DNA from: Chloroflexota bacterium
Lineage (GTDB): Bacteria; Chloroflexota; Limnocylindria; P2-11E
Length of the DNA: 5,421 nucleotides
Assembly: GCA_005889445.1 (NCBI GenBank)
Contig: VBGS01000150.1
Span: 1 to 5,421 of the forward strand
Reading direction: 5' to 3'
Shown: in pieces, positions 4,810-5,421 of the stretch
Layout: each line of letters opens with the position of its first letter
Position numbering within the stretch: the stretch's first letter is position 1
Program-made: the position numbers and the translations under genes
Notes under the pieces: model-generated
Databases searched by the model: none
Seen by the model: the letters and a program-made list of their open reading frames with translations, nothing else
Told to the model about the DNA's origin: nothing

Positions 4810-5421
4810 GTGGCACGGCTCAGGGGTCTTTTCAGCCGGGCGGCGGCGCCGCCGCGGGTCGACCGGATCGTCGTCGGTCTCGGGAACCCCGGCGACGGTT
4901 ATGCGAACACGCGCCACAACGTCGGCTTTCAGGTCGCCTCGCGCCTGGCGAAGCGGGCGCGGGCCGAGTTCGCGGTGAAGGCCGCCGACTCGCGGATCGC
5001 GGAAGGCGCGATCGGCGACGTGCGCGTCGCGATCGCCAGGCCGCAGACGTTCATGAACGACTCCGGGCGCGCCGTGCGCAAGCTGCTCGACCGCTATCGC
5101 GTCGATCCGTCGGCGCTGCTCGTCGTGTACGACGACGTCGACCTTCCCCTCGGCAAGCTCCGCATCCGCGAGAAGGGCGGCCCGGGGACGCACAACGGGA
5201 TGCGCTCGATCGTCGGCGAGGTCGGTGAGGGCTTCGCGCGGGTCCGCGTGGGCGTCGCGCCGGTCGACGCCGCCGCAGAGATCGGCGACCTCGTCGAGCA
5301 CGTGCTGACGCCGTTCACCGCCGACGAGCGCGAGATCGCCGATCAGCAGGTCGCGCGCGCGGCCGAGGCGATCGAGGTCGGGCTCCGCGAAGGTTTCGGT
5401 CGGGCGATGGAGAAGTTCAAT
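4810..5421 (+). CDS. pth: Peptidyl-tRNA hydrolase (Pth), open at the 3' end
   Basis: Cleaves the ester bond of peptidyl-tRNAs that drop off the ribosome, which recycles tRNA; normally essential in bacteria. Seen: IVVGLGNPG with Asn26; ANTRHNVGF with catalytic His36; RPQTFMNDSG with Asn83; VVYDDVDLPLG with Asp108; and GGPGTHNGMRSI with Asn129. These match Asn10, His20, Asn68, Asp93 and Asn114 of E. coli Pth in order and nearly in spacing. The start is GTG 4810 with GGAG 7 nt upstream. It gives an Arg/Ala/Pro-rich extension of about 17 residues before the core, including RLRGLFSR. The reading frame is open to the last base (204 codons, ending EKFN). The core is essentially complete at that length, so the stop is probably just outside. 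The gene is divergent from the aminotransferase, and its leader contains a strong hairpin. Identification is near certain; only the exact start is debatable. Confidence 0.95.
   Translation, partial: MARLRGLFSRAAAPPRVDRIVVGLGNPGDGYANTRHNVGFQVASRLAKRARAEFAVKAADSRIAEGAIGDVRVAIARPQTFMNDSGRAVRKLLDRYRVDPSALLVVYDDVDLPLGKLRIREKGGPGTHNGMRSIVGEVGEGFARVRVGVAPVDAAAEIGDLVEHVLTPFTADEREIADQQVARAAEAIEVGLREGFGRAMEKFN

Noticed and set aside
4797..5228. Plus-strand open frame of 143 codons overlapping pth, and the minus-strand frame at 4759-5301
   Set aside because: Both are alternative frames of pth. Only the frame from GTG 4810 gives the GLGNPG, TRHNVG, TFMN and GGPGTHNG motifs.
1..5421. CRISPR array, tRNA, rRNA or insertion sequence
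   Set aside because: No spaced direct repeats, cloverleaf, rRNA-like segment, transposase motif or terminal inverted repeats were seen. The only direct repeat of note is the two-copy 20-bp tandem at 3568-3607.

Overview
The window comes from a bacterium with a high-GC genome: third codon positions are strongly G/C throughout. The style of the genes suggests a soil- or sediment-type Chloroflexota or a related high-GC lineage: a type I glutamine synthetase with an Ala/Pro-rich leader, a DinB protein carrying a HicB-like N-terminus, and few strong Shine-Dalgarno sites. This assignment is inference; there is no rRNA or marker gene to confirm it.

Layout. A rightward group occupies about 1-2374: a complete type I glutamine synthetase (glnA), a 61-codon protein of unknown function behind a good GGAGG site, and a DinB-superfamily metal-site protein. 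A leftward gene for an arginase/agmatinase (ureohydrolase)-family protein converges on it, and the two stop codons overlap. Further right and also leftward are a 49-residue two-helix membrane protein with a clear ribosome binding site and a class I/II PLP aminotransferase. Between these two lies a non-coding stretch of about 190 bp with several hairpins and a 20-bp tandem duplication. A divergent intergenic region of 108 bp then leads to a rightward peptidyl-tRNA hydrolase (pth). Its reading frame is still open at the last base, so its stop lies outside.

How the genes relate. Glutamine synthetase, the ureohydrolase-family protein and the aminotransferase all belong to amino-acid and nitrogen chemistry, but they sit in different transcription units and nothing in the sequence proves a shared pathway. 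pth is a housekeeping translation gene.

I see no mobile element, CRISPR array, tRNA or rRNA gene, and no convincing new multi-gene system. The points most worth a second look are: the DinB protein, whose conserved N-terminus extends upstream of every usable start codon and is in frame with the preceding small ORF across one TAG; the ureohydrolase-family protein, whose substitutions at metal-ligand and substrate positions suggest a chemistry other than arginine hydrolysis; and the structured DNA around 3432-3607 and 4708-4785.
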